From an uncultured Pseudomonadales bacterium (lineage in GTDB: Bacteria; Pseudomonadota; Gammaproteobacteria; Pseudomonadales; Porticoccaceae), in contig CALSQH010000004.1 of assembly GCA_943788445.1 (NCBI GenBank), positions 124,001-188,000 on the forward strand: DNA of 64,000 bases, read 5' to 3'. Shown one piece after another: positions 16,712 to 26,097 of this stretch. The notes under the pieces are model-generated. The model saw nothing but the letters and a program-made list of their open reading frames with translations. It searched no databases and was not told the origin of the DNA. The first letter of the stretch is position 1, and each line of letters begins with the position of its first letter. The position numbers and the translations under genes are program-made.

Positions 16712-16735
16712 AAATGGGCCAATGGCCCATTTTTT
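16712..16735 (+). terminator. Second terminator-like hairpin just before rimP
   Basis: AAATGGGCC-AAT-GGCCCATTT with a T run. Its end is only about 20 bp from the rimP start, so it may act as an attenuator of the nusA operon rather than a simple terminator. Confidence 0.75.
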
Positions 16736-16753
16736 GATTGTCAGGAGATGCCA

Positions 16754-17209
16754 ATGGCTGCGGCCGACAGCAAATTGCGCGAGTTACTGCAGCCGGTAGT
16801 TGAGGCATTGGGATGTGAGCTCTGGGGTTTAGAGTTGCAGTCCGGCGGTAAGCGCAAATTATTGCGAATCTATATAGATAGTGACGACGGCATAGGTGTC
16901 GAGGATTGCGAGCGTGTCAGCAGGCAATCAAGCAGTGTTCTCGATGTAGATGATGCCATCAATGGAGAGTATGTTTTAGAAGTCTCCTCACCAGGAATGG
17001 ATCGACCTCTATACGAGCTCAGTCAATACGAAAAGTATAAAGGTGAAGATATCTCGCTTAAATTGCGTTTTCCCTATGATGGTAGACGTAATTTTAAAGG
17101 TCGTCTCGTGGGTGTTGATGGCGATGAAATAATTTTGGTGGTTGCAGATACAGAGTATCTGTTTCCGATTGAAGGGATCGATAAGGCAAATGTGGTGCCG
17201 AGATTCTGA
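16754..17209 (+). CDS. rimP: Ribosome maturation factor RimP
   Basis: Assists assembly of the 30S ribosomal subunit. The frame opens at ATG 16748, but GGAG ends one base before it; ATG 16754 has correct spacing (seven bases) and gives 151 residues, as usual. Family features are LEVSSPGMDRPL (about residue 75) and GRLVGVDGDEIIL in the C-terminal SH3-like domain. It is the first gene of the nusA-infB operon. Confidence 0.95.
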   Translation: MAAADSKLRELLQPVVEALGCELWGLELQSGGKRKLLRIYIDSDDGIGVEDCERVSRQSSSVLDVDDAINGEYVLEVSSPGMDRPLYELSQYEKYKGEDISLKLRFPYDGRRNFKGRLVGVDGDEIILVVADTEYLFPIEGIDKANVVPRF

Positions 17210-17228
17210 AGCACGTGAGGTTTGAACA

Positions 17229-18722
17229 ATGAGTAAAGAAATTTTAATGGTTGCTGAAGCCGTATCCAATGAAAAGGGTGTGGATCAAGAGATCATCTTT
17301 CAGGCGATTGAACAGGCATTGGCGACAGCGACCAAAAAGCGCTATGAAGAAGGCGCCAACATTCGCGTTGTAATCGACCGCGAAACAGGCGATTACGATT
17401 CATACCGCTGGTGGGACGTTGTAGCTGACGACGTAATGGCCGAGTTAGGTACTCAGTTCACAACCGAAGAGGCCCATGAAAAAGATCCCACATTAGCTGT
17501 CGGCGATACTTTTGAAGAAGCTGTCGAGAATATTGCCTTTGGTCGTATTGCCGCACAGACTGCCAAACAGGTTATTGTTCAAAAGGTTAGAGACGCAGAG
17601 CGTGAATTAATTGTCGGCCGTTTCCGTGACCGCATTGGTGAGATGTTAAATGGCACAGTTAAGAAAGTAACCCGCGACCATATTATTGTTGATTTCGGTG
17701 AAAATGCTGAAGGCTTACTGCCCCGTGAAGAGCTTGTGGGTAGAGAAATATTCCGTATTAATGATCGTACACGGGTAATTTTAACCAGCATCCGCGAAGA
17801 GACACGCGGACCGCAGCTGTTAGTTTCTCGTGCGGCATCAGAAATGTTGGTGCAGCTGTTTCAGATCGAAGTTCCAGAAATCTCTGAAGGAATTATTGAA
17901 ATTAAAGGTGCCGCTCGCGATCCAGGCCAGCGCGCCAAGATTGCAGTGAAGAGCAAAGATGCTCGCATTGATCCAGTGGGTGCCTGTGTAGGTATGCGCG
18001 GAGCACGTGTTCAGGCAGTTTCCAATGATCTGGATGATGAGCGTATCGATATTATCCTTTGGGATGATAACCCCGCTCAGCTAGTGATCAACGCCATGGC
18101 ACCGGCTGAAGTTGAGTCAATTGTTGTTGATGAAGACAGCAACTCTATGGATGTTGCGGTCAATGAAGAAAACCTTGCTCAGGCAATTGGTAAAGGCGGT
18201 CAGAATGTTCGCCTTGCCTCAGAACTGACGGGTTGGACTATCAATGTGATGACACTTGATGAGGCCAAAGAAAAGCAGCATGAAGAATCATCTAGCTTTG
18301 TTGGCATTCTAATGACTGCACTGGATATCGAAGAAGATATTGCGACGGTGTTGGTTGAAGAGGGGTTCACCAGCCTCGAAGAAGTTGCCTATGTGCCACT
18401 TGAAGAAATGAGTGACATTGAAGGATTTGATGAAGATATCGCAGAAGAATTACGCGCTCGCGCCAAAGATGCACTGTTGACTCAGGCATTGGCGAGTGAA
18501 GAGCAGTTAGCTAACGTTGCGCCAGCAGAAGATCTGCTGACAATGGCCGGCATGAACGACGCTCTGGCAAATACCTTGGCAGGTAAAGGTATTGTCACCA
18601 TGGAAGACTTGGCCGAGCAGGCCGTAGACGATCTAATGGAAATAGATGGAATGAATGAAGAGACCGCTGCATCATTAATTATGACAGCGCGCGCCCCTTG
18701 GTTTGAAGACCAGGGTGAATAA
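17229..18722 (+). CDS. nusA: Transcription elongation/antitermination factor NusA
   Basis: Binds RNA polymerase and modulates pausing, termination and antitermination. The 497 residues follow the gammaproteobacterial plan: N-terminal polymerase-binding domain, S1 domain (LNGTVKKVTRDHIIVDFG at about 140), two KH domains (GACVGMRGARVQAV and NLAQAIGKGGQNVRLASELT), and two acidic C-terminal repeats (ALDIEEDIATVLVEEG and AGMNDALANTLAGKG) that bind the polymerase alpha subunit. It begins 19 bp after rimP. Confidence 0.98.
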   Translation: MSKEILMVAEAVSNEKGVDQEIIFQAIEQALATATKKRYEEGANIRVVIDRETGDYDSYRWWDVVADDVMAELGTQFTTEEAHEKDPTLAVGDTFEEAVENIAFGRIAAQTAKQVIVQKVRDAERELIVGRFRDRIGEMLNGTVKKVTRDHIIVDFGENAEGLLPREELVGREIFRINDRTRVILTSIREETRGPQLLVSRAASEMLVQLFQIEVPEISEGIIEIKGAARDPGQRAKIAVKSKDARIDPVGACVGMRGARVQAVSNDLDDERIDIILWDDNPAQLVINAMAPAEVESIVVDEDSNSMDVAVNEENLAQAIGKGGQNVRLASELTGWTINVMTLDEAKEKQHEESSSFVGILMTALDIEEDIATVLVEEGFTSLEEVAYVPLEEMSDIEGFDEDIAEELRARAKDALLTQALASEEQLANVAPAEDLLTMAGMNDALANTLAGKGIVTMEDLAEQAVDDLMEIDGMNEETAASLIMTARAPWFEDQGE

Positions 18723-18750
18723 TTAATCGGGGTGTAATAGAGGACAACCG

Positions 18751-21345
18751 ATGGCTCAAGTTACAGTAAGTGAACTGGCAAAAACCGTAGGCGCATCTGT
18801 CGATCGTTTGTTAACGCAAATGAAAGAGGCAGGGCTGAACCATACAACTGAAGATGCTGCGGTATCTGATGAAGAGAAGCAGATTCTGTTGACCTATTTA
18901 AAAGGTCTGCACGGAGAGAGCGCTCGCGAGCCGAAAAAGATAACCTTGCGACGCAAAACTCTCAGCACCTTGAAATCGGGCAATCGCAAAACCGTAAATA
19001 TCGAAGTTCGCAAAAAGAGAACTTACGTTAAGCGCAGCGATGAAGATATCAAGGCTCAGGCTGAAGCAGAAGAGCAAGCGCGTGTTGAAACGCCAGCTCC
19101 TGACGTTTCTTCATCTCCCGTTGATGACGTGGAATTAAAGCGTCAGGCCGCGACAGAAGCGCGCCGTAAAGCGGAAACAGATGCTAAGAACAAAGTTCAA
19201 GAAGATGCGCAGAAGTTAGCTGACCAGGCTGAAGAAGAAGCCCGTAAAGCCGCCGAAGCGGTTGCAGCAGTTCAGGCTGAAGAAGCTCAAAAGCTTGCCA
19301 AGCCAGCACCAGTTTCACCTGCTTCTAAGCCCGCCCCTAAGCCTGCTCCAGCTAGTGAGCCGGTACATGAGAAAGGCCGTCGTCACGCTAAGCCAGTTGA
19401 AGACGAAGATAAGGTCGGCAAAAAGGCTAAGAAGCCAGCGGGTAAAGGCGGCAAGAAAAAAGGTCGTATGGGACTGAGCGATATGGATGATTCGTCGAGA
19501 AAGTCGCCGCGTCTCCGTTCTGGCAGAGCCGCAGCACTAAAAATGGATAACAAACACACCTTCCAGAAGCCGACTGAAAAGAAAGTTTTGGAAGTCCAGA
19601 TTCCTGAAGAACTGACTGTAGCTGATCTTGCTCAGAGAATGCTGAGCAAATCAGGCGTGGTAGTTAAGCAGCTGATGAAAATGGGTGTTATGGCTTCGGT
19701 CAATGAAGTTATTGATCAGGAGACTGCATTCTTAGTTGTTGAAGAGCTTGGCCACACGCCAGTAGCGGCGAGCAACGAAACTGTTGAAGACGAGCTAGCG
19801 AAACAGTTCGAAGAACTCAAGAGTGAAGGTGTTGAAGAACCAAGAGCACCGATTGTTACTGTTATGGGTCACGTTGACCACGGTAAAACTTCGCTGCTTG
19901 ATTATATTAGAAAATCGCGTGTTGCCTCTGGCGAAGCCGGTGGTATTACTCAGCATATTGGTGCCTATCACGTTGATACGCCAAAGGGTATGGTCACCTT
20001 CCTCGATACCCCTGGCCACGCCGCCTTTACAGCAATGCGTGCCCGTGGAGCACAGAGTACCGATGTGGTTATTCTGGTTGTCGCAGCCGACGATGGTGTT
20101 ATGCCGCAGACTGAAGAAGCTGTTCAGCATGCCCGTGCAGCTGGTGTACCTATTGTTATCGCGATTAACAAAATGGATAAAGAAGGCGCTGATCCAGAAC
20201 GTGTTACCAATGAGTTGGCAGCCAAAGATGTTATCCCTGAAGAGTGGGGCGGCGACACGCAGTTTGTCAAAGTATCGGCTCATACCGGCGATGGTATTGA
20301 CGAGCTTCTCGAAGCTGTTCTGCTTCAGGCAGAGCTGCTTGAGCTAACCGCACCGATTAAAGTTCCAGCCCGTGGCGTTATCGTTGAATCTCGTATTGAT
20401 AAGGGGCGTGGTGTTGTTGCCACTGCACTGGTTCAGCAGGGTACTCTGAATAAAGGCGACTTTATGTTGGCCGGTGAGAGTGTAGGTAAGATCCGCGCCA
20501 TGACTGATGAAGCTAGAAAGCCAATTACAGAGGCAGGCCCGTCAATCCCCGTAGAAATTCTCGGTCTTGATGAAGCCCCTAATGCGGGTGATGAGTTCTT
20601 TGTGGTTGCCGATGAGCGCAAGGCAAAAGAAATTGCCGAGACGCGTCAGACTAAAGCACGTCAGGAACGCATGTCGCGACAGCAAGCTGCCAAGCTTGAA
20701 AATATGTTTACCGATATGGGTGCCGATCAGGTTAGCAAGCTTAACCTAGTGGTTAAAACCGATGTTCGTGGTTCATTGGAAGCAATTAATTCAGCTCTCA
20801 ATGACTTTGCTACCGATGAAGTAGCCGTTGATATTGTAGCCTCTGGCGTTGGTGGTATCACCGAATCAGATGTCAATTTGGCACTCACTACCGGCGCTAT
20901 TGTTCTTGGTTTTAATGTTCGTGCTGGAGGTGCAGCTCGTGCACTGGCAGAGAAAGAACAGATTGAAGTGCGCTACTACAGCATTATCTACAACCTTCTC
21001 GATGAGGTGAAGCAAGCTCTTTCCGGTATGTTGGCCCCAGAAACTCGTGAAGAAATTGTCGGTATTGCCGAAGTTCGCGATGTATTCCGTTCACCTAAGT
21101 TTGGCGCGATTGCTGGCTGTATGGTGACCGAGGGTACTGTTTATCGCAACAAACCTATTCGTGTCCTTCGCGACGATATTGTTATCTATCAGGGTGAACT
21201 TGAATCTCTGCGTCGCTTTAAAGACGATGCACAGGATGTTCGCAATGGAATGGAATGTGGTATCGGCGTTAAAGATTACAATGATGTTAAACCGGGCGAT
21301 CTGATTGAAGTCTATGACGTCACTCAGGTGAAGCGCTCGCTGTAA
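18751..21345 (+). CDS. infB: Translation initiation factor IF-2
   Basis: GTPase that places initiator tRNA on the ribosome. The 864 residues comprise an IF2_N module at the start ([20 protein letters not shown]), a long charged and Ala/Lys/Glu-rich linker (about 100-260), a second IF2_N module ([20 protein letters not shown]), the G domain with [13 protein letters not shown] and NKMD, and the C-terminal domains II-IV ending in the fMet-tRNA-binding region. It follows nusA by 28 bp. Internal starts, known in E. coli, are possible in the linker but I cannot confirm one. Confidence 0.98.
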   Translation: MAQVTVSELAKTVGASVDRLLTQMKEAGLNHTTEDAAVSDEEKQILLTYLKGLHGESAREPKKITLRRKTLSTLKSGNRKTVNIEVRKKRTYVKRSDEDIKAQAEAEEQARVETPAPDVSSSPVDDVELKRQAATEARRKAETDAKNKVQEDAQKLADQAEEEARKAAEAVAAVQAEEAQKLAKPAPVSPASKPAPKPAPASEPVHEKGRRHAKPVEDEDKVGKKAKKPAGKGGKKKGRMGLSDMDDSSRKSPRLRSGRAAALKMDNKHTFQKPTEKKVLEVQIPEELTVADLAQRMLSKSGVVVKQLMKMGVMASVNEVIDQETAFLVVEELGHTPVAASNETVEDELAKQFEELKSEGVEEPRAPIVTVMGHVDHGKTSLLDYIRKSRVASGEAGGITQHIGAYHVDTPKGMVTFLDTPGHAAFTAMRARGAQSTDVVILVVAADDGVMPQTEEAVQHARAAGVPIVIAINKMDKEGADPERVTNELAAKDVIPEEWGGDTQFVKVSAHTGDGIDELLEAVLLQAELLELTAPIKVPARGVIVESRIDKGRGVVATALVQQGTLNKGDFMLAGESVGKIRAMTDEARKPITEAGPSIPVEILGLDEAPNAGDEFFVVADERKAKEIAETRQTKARQERMSRQQAAKLENMFTDMGADQVSKLNLVVKTDVRGSLEAINSALNDFATDEVAVDIVASGVGGITESDVNLALTTGAIVLGFNVRAGGAARALAEKEQIEVRYYSIIYNLLDEVKQALSGMLAPETREEIVGIAEVRDVFRSPKFGAIAGCMVTEGTVYRNKPIRVLRDDIVIYQGELESLRRFKDDAQDVRNGMECGIGVKDYNDVKPGDLIEVYDVTQVKRSL

Positions 21346-21366
21346 TAACTAGAGCTAGAAGCAACT

Positions 21367-21777
21367 ATGCCAAGAGAATTTACCCGCGCGGAACGTGTAT
21401 CAGATGCAGTTCAACAGGAAGTAGCTGTACTGATACGCGATGAAGTGCGTGATCCACGAGTGGGAATGGTCAATATCACCGACGTAGAAATTAGTCGCGA
21501 CCTTGCCTACGGTAAAATCTTTGTCACCTTTGTTGAAGAGCGCGATCAGCAGCAGATCGACGAAGCCATGGCTGCACTCAATGGCGCCTCAGGTTATCTG
21601 CGTAAGTTATTGGCCGCCAGTATCAAGCTGCGTATTACCCCCAAGCTAACCTTTATCTTTGATGAGAGTGGCCGTCGCGGACAGCATCTTTCAGCACTGA
21701 TTGATTTGGCTATCTCCAAAGAATCACCTTCAGACGTTGAAGGTGATGAGCAACAGCCGGACAGCGAGGGAGCCTAA
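21367..21777 (+). CDS. rbfA: Ribosome-binding factor A
   Basis: A small KH-type 30S maturation factor that acts on helix 1 of 16S rRNA and supports cold adaptation. The 136 residues include the hallmark RVSDAVQQEVAVLIRDEVRD, then DPRVGMVNITDVEIS and the C-terminal RITPKLTFIFDES. A short acidic tail follows. It lies 21 bp after infB, and truB starts two bases after its stop. Confidence 0.97.
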   Translation: MPREFTRAERVSDAVQQEVAVLIRDEVRDPRVGMVNITDVEISRDLAYGKIFVTFVEERDQQQIDEAMAALNGASGYLRKLLAASIKLRITPKLTFIFDESGRRGQHLSALIDLAISKESPSDVEGDEQQPDSEGA

Positions 21778-21779
21778 GT

Positions 21780-22721
21780 TTGGCTCGCAGTCGCAAGCGC
21801 GGTCGTTCAGTCAATGGTATTTTCCTGCTCGATAAACCTCTAGGATTATCATCCAATCATGCATTGCAGCGTGTCAGGCGTCTATTTGATGCCAACAAAG
21901 CAGGACACACCGGCGCCCTAGATCCTCTCGCTACAGGCGTATTGCCAATCTGCCTTGGCGAGGCAACAAAATTTAGTCAGTTCTTACTTGATTCTGATAA
22001 AGGCTATCGCAGCACCTTTACTCTAGGTGTGCGCACTGAAAGTGGCGACTGTGATGGTGGTGAAGTTTCGCGGACAGATGCTTCAGGTATCAGTCTGCAA
22101 CAGATTAATCAGGCCGTAGAGACGTTTCGAGGTGAAATTCAGCAGGTACCCTCAATGTACTCGGCGTTAAAGCACAATGGTCAGCCACTCTACAAATTGG
22201 CGCGGCAGGGTATAGAAGTGGAGCGCGCCGCGCGAACTCTCAATATCTACGACTATCAGATAATCGACTTCCGTCCCGGTGAGATTGCCGAACTGGATGT
22301 TGAGGTGCGCTGTAGTAAGGGTACTTATATACGCTGTCTGGCAGATGATTTGGGTCAGATGCTTGGCTGTGGTGCCCATGTCAGTGCGTTGCACCGTACC
22401 TTGGCCGGCCCCTTTCATGAAACTGAAACCATTTCTCTAGAGGCTCTGCAGGAACTGCGTGAGAGCTGCGAGCCAGAACAGTTGGATCACCTGCTAAAGC
22501 CGATGGATATACCTGTTGCCGACAGAATGGCCGTCGAATTGAGCGAAGATGTCGCCGCATACTTCCAGATGGGCCAGGAAGTAATGTCAACACAGGCCTT
22601 TCGCAATGGGCAAGAAGGCGATATAGTGCGCGTCTTTCGCGAAGGCGGTGCTTTTCTAGGTGTAGCTACTGTTACTGAAGAGGGCAAAATAGCCCCGAAA
22701 AGACTGGTTGTTGAAGGCTAG
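21780..22721 (+). CDS. truB: tRNA pseudouridine-55 synthase
   Basis: Makes pseudouridine 55 in the T loop of tRNAs. The start is TTG 21780, directly after the rbfA stop (MARSRKRGRSVNGIFLLDKP). The catalytic aspartate lies in HTGALDPLATGVLPICLGEA (about residue 48). KGTYIRCLADDLG and a C-terminal PUA-like domain follow. The 313-residue length is normal. It is translationally coupled to rbfA. Confidence 0.97.
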   Translation: MARSRKRGRSVNGIFLLDKPLGLSSNHALQRVRRLFDANKAGHTGALDPLATGVLPICLGEATKFSQFLLDSDKGYRSTFTLGVRTESGDCDGGEVSRTDASGISLQQINQAVETFRGEIQQVPSMYSALKHNGQPLYKLARQGIEVERAARTLNIYDYQIIDFRPGEIAELDVEVRCSKGTYIRCLADDLGQMLGCGAHVSALHRTLAGPFHETETISLEALQELRESCEPEQLDHLLKPMDIPVADRMAVELSEDVAAYFQMGQEVMSTQAFRNGQEGDIVRVFREGGAFLGVATVTEEGKIAPKRLVVEG

Positions 22722-22851
22722 TAGCCGAAAGTTAACCTCAAAATTCAAGGGTTTCTTTAAAGGATTGGTTGTTTAAAGTGACTCATTAGGTTGTCTGTAA
22801 ATATGCGCGGGCATTCTGAATATTATTAATTAGCATATTGGAGTAAGTATC

Positions 22852-23121
22852 ATGGCACTGAGTGCAGAAGAAAAAGCAGCAATCGTATCTGAGCATGCAA
22901 CTTGTGAAAACGACACAGGTTCTCCTGAAGTACAGGTTGCACTGCTAACCGTAAACATCAACAAGTTGCAGGACCACTTTGGCGATCACAAAAAAGATCA
23001 CCATTCACGTCGCGGTCTGATTCGCATGGTTAACCAACGTCGCAAATTGCTCGACTACTTGAAGGGCAAAAATATTGAGCGTTATGGCCAGCTAATTAAG
23101 AAGCTTGGTTTACGTCGATAA
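22852..23121 (+). CDS. rpsO: 30S ribosomal protein S15
   Basis: Primary 16S rRNA-binding protein of the small subunit. The 89 residues contain the family signature: [38 protein letters not shown] and the C-terminal [12 protein letters not shown]. The ATG follows GGAG. The 130-bp upstream gap is where the rpsO promoter and autoregulatory leader lie in E. coli; I see no clear pseudoknot by eye. Confidence 0.98.
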   Translation: MALSAEEKAAIVSEHATCENDTGSPEVQVALLTVNINKLQDHFGDHKKDHHSRRGLIRMVNQRRKLLDYLKGKNIERYGQLIKKLGLRR

Positions 23122-23131
23122 GTGTTCTCAG

Positions 23132-23157
23132 TGCGGTCCTCAAAAGGGGCCGCATTT
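23132..23157 (+). terminator. rpsO terminator-like hairpin
   Basis: TGCGGTCC-TCAAAA-GGGGCCGCA followed by a short T stretch. In E. coli a similar hairpin partly ends the rpsO message and lets some transcripts continue into pnp. Confidence 0.75.
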
Positions 23158-23256
23158 GTCTATCTAGTCTTTTGAAATCAACATCTTTTAATTCCTAGTA
23201 GACAGTCTACGAACACACAACTAAACCGTTGGAACTTCGACCACAGATTCGTTGAT

Positions 23257-23299
23257 CGAGTTACTGATATATATTCAGAGAGTATTTATCAGTAACCCG
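23257..23299 (+). promoter_or_regulatory. pnp leader hairpin (likely RNase III / PNPase autoregulation site)
   Basis: CGAGTTACTGATA pairs with TATCAGTAACCCG (13-bp stem, one mismatch) around a 17-nt loop, 60 bp before the pnp start. In E. coli the pnp leader forms a stem cut by RNase III that lets PNPase repress its own synthesis. The position and shape fit; the function here is inferred. Confidence 0.6.
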
Positions 23300-23358
23300 A
23301 GCAGCGTAAAAAGGCACGAAGCGAAGACGCTAAATGGTAAAAAATACCAAGGAAAATT

Positions 23359-25500
23359 ATGACTCCTTTAATTAAAAAGTTTCAATACGGTAATCACACC
23401 GTAACTCTGGAAACTGGCCGTATCGCCCGTCAGGCGACTGGTGCAGTTCTATGTTCAATCGACAACACTTCAGTACTCTGTACTGTTGTGGGTGCAAGAG
23501 AAGCCAAGCCAGGTATGGACTTCTTCCCACTGGGTGTTCACTACGTTGAGAAAGCTTATGCTGCGGGCAAAATCCCCGGCGGCTTCTTTAAGCGTGAAGG
23601 CCGTCCAAACGAAAAAGAGACTCTGACGTCGCGTCTTATTGACCGTCCTATCCGTCCTCTTTTCCCGAACGGCTTTAAAAACGAAGTACAGGTTGTCTGT
23701 ACTGTTATGTCTGCAGAGAAAAATATCGACCCAGATATTGCCGCAATGATCGGTACCTCTGCTGCACTGTCTATCTCAGGCATTCCTTTTAACGGCCCAG
23801 TTGGCTGCGCCCGCGTTGGTTACACCGACGACCAGGGTTACCTGTTAAATCCAACTTACAGTGAACTCGCTGAGTCTTCACTGGATATGGTTGTAGCTGG
23901 TACTAAGGACGCTGTATTGATGGTTGAATCTGAAGCCAGCGAGCTTTCAGAAGACACTATGCTCGGTGGCGTACTGTTCGCCCATCAGGAAATGCAATCT
24001 GTTATCTCTGTTATTGCAGAGCTGGCTGCTGAAGCTGGCAAGCCGCGTTGGGATTGGGAAGCAGAAGTTGAAAATGCAGATCTGAAATTAGCGCTTAACA
24101 ATTTGATCGGTACTGATTTAGATGCAGCCTATCAGACAGTTGATAAGCAAGAGCGTGTGTTAAAAATCAATGCTCTGCGCGATCGTGCCAACGAACAGCT
24201 AATCGCTGAAGATGGCCCAACTGCCGAAGATATTAAAGATTCGTTCAAGAAACTCGAAAAGAGTATTGTTCGCGGTCGTATCATTCGTGGCGAGCCGCGT
24301 ATTGATGGTCGTGACACTAAGAAAGTTCGCGCGATTAACGTTGAAGTAGGTATTCTCGACAAGGTTCACGGTTCTTCACTGTTTACCCGTGGCGAGACTC
24401 AGGCAATCGTTGCTGCAACACTGGGTTCAACCCGTGATGCACAGATGATCGATGCTCTTGAAGGAAAGCGCGACGATCCGTTTATGCTGCACTACAACTT
24501 CCCTCCCTACTCAGTAGGCGAATGTGGCCGTATTGGTTTCACTAGCCGTCGTGAAGTGGGTCATGGTCGTTTAGCCCGTCGTGGTATCAACGCGGTACTG
24601 CCTTCTCCAGAAGATTTCCCCTACGCCATACGCGTAGTATCAGAGATCACTGAATCTAACGGTTCAAGCTCTATGGCTTCTGTATGTGGCTCTAGCTTGG
24701 CACTGATGGATGCTGGTGTACCTTTGAAAGCACCAGTTGCTGGTATTGCTATGGGTCTGGTTAAAGAAGACGCTGGTTTCGCAGTTCTGACTGATATCTT
24801 GGGTGACGAAGATCACCTCGGTGATATGGACTTTAAAGTAGCTGGTACAGCTGCTGGTATCACTGCTCTGCAGATGGATATCAAAATTGAAGGTATCACT
24901 GAAGAGATTATGGAAATCGCGCTTGAGCAGGCTATGGACGCGCGTTTACATATTCTCGATGAGATGAACAAGGTTATTGCTACTGGTCGTGACGAGGTTG
25001 CTGAAACTGCACCGCGTATGGGCGTTATGCAGATCGATTCAGACAAGATCCGTGACGTTATTGGTAAGGGCGGCGCAACTATCCGTGGTCTTTGTGAAGA
25101 GCATAACTCGACTATCGACATCACTGATGATGGCTCGGTTAAGATCTACTCTGAAGATACAGAAGGCCTCAACTCTGCGATGGAAGCTATTGCTGCGATT
25201 GTTGCCGATCCAGAGCCAGGTACTATCTACGACGGTAAAGTTGTTCGCATCGTTGAGTTCGGCGCATTTGTTAACTTTATGCCCGGTACTGACGGTCTGG
25301 TTCATATCTCACAGATCGCTCAAGAGCGTGTTGCCAAGGTTGAGGATTACCTCAAGGACGGTCAGGATGTTCGCGTTAAGGTTCTTGAAATCGACAACCG
25401 CGGTCGTGTGAAGCTGTCTATCAAAGAAGCACAGGCGGATGAGGGTACTGCACCTGAAGCCCCAGCTGCTCCTTCTGAGGAAGCTGCACCAGAGGCTTAA
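23359..25500 (+). CDS. pnp: Polyribonucleotide nucleotidyltransferase (PNPase)
   Basis: Phosphorolytic 3'-5' exoribonuclease of the degradosome. The 713 residues have two RNase PH domains (first: [17 protein letters not shown], written here from [10 protein letters not shown]; second: [16 protein letters not shown]), an alpha-helical linker between them, a KH domain ([20 protein letters not shown]) and an S1 domain ([20 protein letters not shown]). The Ala/Pro/Glu-rich tail is short. It is the last gene of the nusA-infB-rpsO cluster and is followed by a terminator. Confidence 0.98.
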   Translation: MTPLIKKFQYGNHTVTLETGRIARQATGAVLCSIDNTSVLCTVVGAREAKPGMDFFPLGVHYVEKAYAAGKIPGGFFKREGRPNEKETLTSRLIDRPIRPLFPNGFKNEVQVVCTVMSAEKNIDPDIAAMIGTSAALSISGIPFNGPVGCARVGYTDDQGYLLNPTYSELAESSLDMVVAGTKDAVLMVESEASELSEDTMLGGVLFAHQEMQSVISVIAELAAEAGKPRWDWEAEVENADLKLALNNLIGTDLDAAYQTVDKQERVLKINALRDRANEQLIAEDGPTAEDIKDSFKKLEKSIVRGRIIRGEPRIDGRDTKKVRAINVEVGILDKVHGSSLFTRGETQAIVAATLGSTRDAQMIDALEGKRDDPFMLHYNFPPYSVGECGRIGFTSRREVGHGRLARRGINAVLPSPEDFPYAIRVVSEITESNGSSSMASVCGSSLALMDAGVPLKAPVAGIAMGLVKEDAGFAVLTDILGDEDHLGDMDFKVAGTAAGITALQMDIKIEGITEEIMEIALEQAMDARLHILDEMNKVIATGRDEVAETAPRMGVMQIDSDKIRDVIGKGGATIRGLCEEHNSTIDITDDGSVKIYSEDTEGLNSAMEAIAAIVADPEPGTIYDGKVVRIVEFGAFVNFMPGTDGLVHISQIAQERVAKVEDYLKDGQDVRVKVLEIDNRGRVKLSIKEAQADEGTAPEAPAAPSEEAAPEA

Positions 25501-25526
25501 TGGTCGCTGTTGTTAGAGTGCAAAAA

Positions 25527-25556
25527 AATCCCCGATTTTAATCGGGGATTTTTTTT
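25527..25556 (+). terminator. Terminator of pnp
   Basis: AATCCCCGAT-TTTA-ATCGGGGATT followed by T6. It is a strong rho-independent terminator. Confidence 0.95.
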
Positions 25557-25576
25557 GCTTAAAATTTTTAACTGAC

Positions 25577-26065
25577 CTGTCATCCCCGACAGAGTCAGTA
25601 ACGAGGGATCTTTTGGTTTGGAGCACTGAAACGGCTCACCTACCCTAACCCCCTTTCAAAACACGCCGTGAATACATCCATGTAGTCTCGAGGCCAGCAT
25701 CCATGCTGGCCACGGTTTTGAAAGGGGGTTAGGGTAGGTAAGCCTTAGTAATGGAGTGAATTTTAATTTTTCTTATTTTTCTGAAAAGGACTTTCCTGAA
25801 GGGATAACAAGTTTAAAAACATCCCGCAGATTACTGCACAAGTAAAAACCCAGTCCTTAAGGTAGATTTCAGATCAATCAGGGTCCGCTTATGGGTTTAT
25901 AATTTTCAGATTGAGCGAAGACTTGTTTGAGTGCAACGAGTTGTCTGAGCGCTGAAAATTATAAACTCATGGACCCGATCTGAAATCTACCTTAAGGACT
26001 GGGTTTTGGGGATCAGTGCTCCAAACCAAAAGATCCCTCGTCACTGCGTTCTGTCGGGATGACAG
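25577..26065. repeat. 489-bp nested palindromic repeat block, non-coding
   Basis: Outer arms of 53 bp (25577-25629 and 26013-26065) are inverted copies that start with CTGTCATCCC and end with GGAGCACTGA. Inside lie two further inverted pairs. Pair one is 25639-25662 with 25715-25738 (CCTACCCTAACCCCC), around the palindrome GCCAGCATCCATGCTGGC. Pair two is 25845-25875 with 25977-26007 (AAAACCCAGTCCTTAAGG), which encloses imperfect arms 25881-25909 and 25952-25976. No frame codes for a transposase. The outer arms share a roughly 33-bp unit with the repeats at 37940-38046. It looks like nested insertions of short mobile palindromes (REP/MITE type). Confidence 0.9.
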
Positions 26066-26097
26066 AGTATAAAGATGTACACCAAGAAATTTTAGAT

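Noticed and set aside
25577..26065. Insertion sequence with transposase.
   Set aside because: Inverted repeats are clear, but no open frame of useful length exists inside, so only a non-autonomous palindromic element can be claimed.
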